From Mesorhizobium sangaii (GTDB lineage: Bacteria > Pseudomonadota > Alphaproteobacteria > Rhizobiales > Rhizobiaceae): a stretch of 64,000 nt of DNA. Shown here one piece after another: positions 60,992-64,000 of the stretch. Below the pieces are notes generated by a model that saw only the letters and a program-made list of their open reading frames with translations, ran no database searches and was not told the origin of the DNA. Within the stretch, counting starts at the first letter, position 1. Each line of letters starts with the position of its first letter. Position numbers and translations under genes: made by a program. The DNA lies in the NCBI RefSeq assembly GCF_014207355.1, contig NZ_JACHEF010000004.1, forward strand, positions 124,001 to 188,000. The letters run 5' to 3'.

Positions 60992-63061
60992 TTGAAGACG
61001 ATCGGTGAATTCGTGTCGCTGCTCGCGGCCGTGCTCTGCCTTGGTCTCGCAAGTGCCGGCGCGGTGACGCTCGATTCCAGTGTCGCCGTCACCGATCCCG
61101 CCACCTTGCAGGCGCTGGAGCGTGGCGGGCTGTCGATCAGCCGCCTGCTGGGTCCGGCGCTCGGCCTCACCCGCGAGGTCGACAATCGCGGCCTGTTTTC
61201 GGTGCCAGCGCTGGCGACGATGCGCGACACCGTCAAGCAGCAGATCGCCGACGAACCGAAGACCAGCCCCGACCCCTATGTCGCGGCCATGGCCAGGTCG
61301 AACGACACCAGCCAGAAATTCAATCCGAAGTACATCGATGACGACGGCTCGACGCTCGACCTGACCGGTGTCGTCAACCGCATGGATCGCGGCTATCTCG
61401 GCCATACCGAATGCGGCGAGATCCGGCTGATCTACCGCTTTCACTATTCGGTCGCGGAAAAGCCGGTGAAGGGAAAGGCGGGCCAGCGCATATCCTCGCG
61501 TCTGCCGCTGACCATGAGCCTGGTGTTCAACGCCAAGCCCACGCGCGCGCAGGCCCGCGCTTCAAGGGATTTGCCGAGCGCAACAGACGTATCCTGCGCC
61601 GAAATCGCCAAGCGCTGGCTTGCCGCCGGGCAGAAGAATCTGCCGCCAGACCAGTTGGCGGCGTGGCTGCGTTCCGACGAAGGGCCGCTCTCCGGCGCCA
61701 TGCTGAATTCGTCGCAGATCATGCGACTCGAACTCAACATGCAAGTGCTCAGGCTATCGGCCTCGACGCGGCGCGATTTCGGCGGCCACGCCGAATATCT
61801 GCTGAAGATCTTCAAATGGGATCCGGCCACCTCGAGCTTCTACGAATCGAAGATGGAGAACCAGATCGACCGGGCCATCGTGCTGGCCGACAAACCGTCC
61901 TTCGCAAAATGGCTGCTCACCGACCGCAACATCTACGACCTCGATCATGGCCGGCTGGTCATCGACGAAAAGTTCCTGGCCAAGAGCGCCGTCTCAGTAG
62001 CACCCGGCGGCCTGAGCCGGTCGCAGAACAACATCGCCTATGGGCTGGTCGACGACGCCGATATCGACAAGGCGCTGAGGGACTATGCCGCCAGGGGCAA
62101 CACGCTCTCCACGGTCAAGTCGGTGGCCGGCTTCGAATTGCGGCTCAATGAGATGACCTGCACCGGCTGCCACCAGACGCATGGCATCGCCGGCTTCCAC
62201 TATACCGGCGCCGACCCGGCCAGCGAGCCGCGCCGCAACGCCGTCTTCGTGCCGGGCTCCGCCGTGTTCTTTGCCGACCTGCCGCGCCGCCGCGCCATCG
62301 TCGAGCAGTTCGCCGCCGGCGGCCATCCGGATTTCACGCGTGGCTTCGCCGCCCGTCCGGACCAGAAATATGCCGAGGCGCTGAAAGGCACCGACCTCTA
62401 CAATGGCTGGGGCTCGATCTGCTATCGCGGCGAGGATTTGAGCTTCAAGGACTGGAGCTGCGGCGAAGGCCTGCGCTGCGCCGGCGTCCACGAAAGCGCC
62501 ATCCATCCGGGCTTCGGCACCTGCGTCAGCGAGGCCGGCACGGCGGTCGGCGACCCCGTCGAGTTCGGCGAGATAAAAATGTCGACATGGGGCAACGACC
62601 AGTATTGCCGGCTGTCGCCGGCCACCGCCAAGGCATGCGCCATCGATCCGGCGCGGGACAAGAAGCCGCCGGTCAAGCTTGCCGGCTATGGCGCCGCACG
62701 CCAACGCTACGACAATCCGCAGCAGAAGACCGGCGGCTTTCCCGGCGGCATGCTGCGCAAGGCGAGCTGCGACAAGCTTCCCGACGAGGCGACGTGCGGC
62801 CGGCTGGCCAAGACCGGCTTCAACGACTGCATCGCGTCCGGCAAGGACCACAAATTCTGCACCAAGGAATTCACCAAGACCGCCGGCCTGCGCGCCTGCG
62901 ACAAGGCGCATCCCTGCCGCGAGGACTATATCTGCACCGCCGGCTATGACGACCTGCCCCAGGCCAAACCTGGCGAAGGCACCTGCATCCCGCCCTATTT
63001 CATCTTCCAGTTCCGTGTCGACGGCCACCCGCGTAGCTGGGTGCAGGACGTCAGGGAATGA
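60992..63061 (+). CDS. Large exported Cys-rich protein with CxxCH motif
   Basis: 689 residues from TTG 60992 (GATCGAGG just before; no in-frame ATG nearby). A signal peptide covers residues 1-24 (cut near SAGA). Middle region: DLTGVVNRMDRGYLGHTECG, EIRLIYRFHYSV, a block seen in periplasmic proteins with cytochrome-like motifs. C390-T-G-C-H394 in EMTCTGCHQTHGIAGFHYTG is a possible haem c site. The C-terminal third has many cysteines (CYRGEDLSFKDWSCGEGLRC, CIASGKDHKFC, CDKAHPCREDYIC), likely disulphide-bonded. No enzyme family is recognised; a periplasmic redox or binding role is inferred. Confidence 0.8.
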   Translation: MKTIGEFVSLLAAVLCLGLASAGAVTLDSSVAVTDPATLQALERGGLSISRLLGPALGLTREVDNRGLFSVPALATMRDTVKQQIADEPKTSPDPYVAAMARSNDTSQKFNPKYIDDDGSTLDLTGVVNRMDRGYLGHTECGEIRLIYRFHYSVAEKPVKGKAGQRISSRLPLTMSLVFNAKPTRAQARASRDLPSATDVSCAEIAKRWLAAGQKNLPPDQLAAWLRSDEGPLSGAMLNSSQIMRLELNMQVLRLSASTRRDFGGHAEYLLKIFKWDPATSSFYESKMENQIDRAIVLADKPSFAKWLLTDRNIYDLDHGRLVIDEKFLAKSAVSVAPGGLSRSQNNIAYGLVDDADIDKALRDYAARGNTLSTVKSVAGFELRLNEMTCTGCHQTHGIAGFHYTGADPASEPRRNAVFVPGSAVFFADLPRRRAIVEQFAAGGHPDFTRGFAARPDQKYAEALKGTDLYNGWGSICYRGEDLSFKDWSCGEGLRCAGVHESAIHPGFGTCVSEAGTAVGDPVEFGEIKMSTWGNDQYCRLSPATAKACAIDPARDKKPPVKLAGYGAARQRYDNPQQKTGGFPGGMLRKASCDKLPDEATCGRLAKTGFNDCIASGKDHKFCTKEFTKTAGLRACDKAHPCREDYICTAGYDDLPQAKPGEGTCIPPYFIFQFRVDGHPRSWVQDVRE

Positions 63062-63219
63062 GAGACCGGTTTTGCTGCAGGCAAATTGAAGGTCCGGTGG
63101 ACCTTTCAAGGACTCGAACGCCCGGAGGGCAAGCGATGCTGCCGCAACGAAGGCGCGTCGTTACTGCGTCTCGCCAGACGGCTTTCGCCGAGAACCACTG
63201 ACGTCTGCTCGGTAGGCGC

Positions 63220-63408
63220 CTAGTCCCTCTGCTTGGCGCCGGCGCTCTTGCCGTCGGAACTCTTCGAGCGCTCCTCGAAGCGCGCCGCGCCCTTTTTCAA
63301 CGGATGGCCGGTCTCGGCCTCGGTCTTGCGTTCGTCCTTCGCCGCCGCCTGTTTCAGTCCTTTGGCCGCCTGCTTGCCTTTTGCGGTCGGTGCCTGTTCA
63401 ACGCCCAT
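63220..63408 (-). CDS. Small basic protein of unknown function
   Basis: 62 residues (MGVEQAPTAKGKQAAKGLKQ…), rich in Lys, Ala and Glu, with no hydrophobic segment. It is probably disordered or a single helix. A strong ribosome site (AAGGGAGG) seven bases before the ATG supports real translation. Family not recognised. Confidence 0.7.
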   Translation of the reverse strand: MGVEQAPTAKGKQAAKGLKQAAAKDERKTEAETGHPLKKGAARFEERSKSSDGKSAGAKQRD

Positions 63409-63515
63409 CGTTTCCTCCCTTTGCGCGCCAATCGCGCGGTGTCAGGAGCAACGTGCATAACATCAGGCGGTTCCGGCGCGGCTTCGTCGTTCGGGAAACT
63501 CGGCGCTGACGCAGC

Positions 63516-63971
63516 TCAGCGCGCCGCCGTCATCGCCTTGCGAAACGCTTCGAGCGTCTCGGCGCTGACATGGTGCTCGATGCCCTCGGCATCGATGCGC
63601 GCGGTCTCGGCGCTGACGCCGAGCGAGCGCAGGAAGGCTTCCACCGTCTGGTGGCGGATGCGGCTCTCCACCGCGACCTTGCGGCCGGCATCGGTCAGGA
63701 ACACGCCGCGATAGGGCTTTCTGGACACCAGGCCGTCGGCGCACAGCCTGGTCAGCATCTTGGCCACCGTCGGCTGGGCGACGCCGAGCCGTGCGGCGAT
63801 ATCGACCTGACGCGCCTCGTTGCCATCCTCGATCAGGTCGGCGATCAGCTCGACATAATCCTCGACCAGCGCGCTGCGGCGCGCTTCGCGCGTGTGCCTG
63901 AACCCCTCCGAATGGACGTCGGCGTCAGGCAGCGGCTTTTCGCGCGGGACCGGTCTGTTCTTCAGCGCCAA
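63516..63971 (-). CDS. mntR: Manganese-responsive regulator MntR
   Basis: 151 residues from TTG 63971 behind AGGAGGAG. Winged HTH of the DtxR/MntR family (EDYVELIADLIEDGNEARQV, AARLGVAQPTVAKMLTRLCA, RKPYRGVFLTDAGRKVA) and the metal/dimerisation helices with HQTVEAFLRSLGVSAETARI and DAEGIEHHVSAETLEAF (the E-HH metal ligands). Represses manganese uptake when Mn is plentiful. The sequence upstream of it is cut by the window edge, so a neighbouring mntH cannot be seen. Confidence 0.95.
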   Translation of the reverse strand: MALKNRPVPREKPLPDADVHSEGFRHTREARRSALVEDYVELIADLIEDGNEARQVDIAARLGVAQPTVAKMLTRLCADGLVSRKPYRGVFLTDAGRKVAVESRIRHQTVEAFLRSLGVSAETARIDAEGIEHHVSAETLEAFRKAMTAAR

Positions 63972-64000
63972 TGCGCGCTCCTCCTGGGAGTTTAGCCGTC

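Overview
The window reads as high-GC alphaproteobacterial chromosome, most likely Mesorhizobium or a close relative in the order Hyphomicrobiales. The evidence is a DUF982 protein, a ROSE-type small heat-shock operon, a CIRCE/groESL locus, a dnaG-rpoD pair, a CUT2 transporter with a short FrcA-type ATPase, and palindromic repeats of the kind common in Mesorhizobium (…GTCGCCCAAAAGTG…TTTTGGGACAACGAC…). This assignment comes from reading alone; no database search was run.

Region by region. 1-6.4 kb is an accessory-looking stress block. It holds two Hsp20 genes behind a ROSE RNA thermometer, a DUF982 protein, a groES that has lost its 5' end so that its CIRCE operator is fused into the coding sequence, an intact groEL, a secreted small protein and a decayed ATP-dependent DNA ligase. 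It ends at the 3' side of a tRNA-Ile(CAT) gene, a layout typical of a genomic-island edge, although no integrase is visible. 6.6-12.9 kb has envelope and housekeeping genes: a SIMPL protein, a YcgN-type Cys-rich protein, a long Q/K-rich OmpA-family protein, a YqhA-type membrane protein and an SDR. 13-15.7 kb is a divergent module of an intact HtrA-like protease facing an HtrA-like pseudoprotease with all three triad residues replaced, plus a LuxR-type regulator. 15.7-19.4 kb has an arginase-family enzyme, a VOC/TetR divergent pair with twin operators, and a LysR/azoreductase divergent pair.

19.5-28 kb is a catabolic gene cluster. A ROK repressor, SIS-domain protein and sugar kinase lie on the minus strand. 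A CUT1 ABC importer on the plus strand carries a beta-keto acid cleavage enzyme (DUF849/BKACE) inserted between the second permease and the ATPase. 28-32.7 kb has azlCD with an Lrp/AsnC regulator, an MFS carrier and a MocR-type regulator. 32.8-37.8 kb is a second sugar/polyol operon: a Gfo/Idh/MocA oxidoreductase, an IolE-like dehydratase and a CUT2 ABC importer. 37.9-41.8 kb holds small genes: HlyU-like, PadR with twin operators, DUF2798, DCC thiol oxidoreductase, GYD and a TauD-family dioxygenase.

42-58 kb contains the core macromolecular-synthesis genes rpoD and dnaG, and further on a YqeY-type gene divergent from carA. Between these groups lie a Na/Pi cotransporter, an MFS exporter, a broken MerR gene, a GNAT gene, divergent katG/oxyR and an L,D-transpeptidase-like protein. 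58-64 kb has a Tet-type MFS exporter followed by a decayed aldo/keto reductase, a zinc metallopeptidase of the YpfJ type, a 689-residue exported CxxCH protein, a small basic protein and mntR.

Broken genes are frequent: a 60-codon gene near 1.4 kb, groES, the ligase, the VOC start, the MerR gene and the aldo/keto reductase. Some single-base breaks could be sequencing errors and should be checked against reads.
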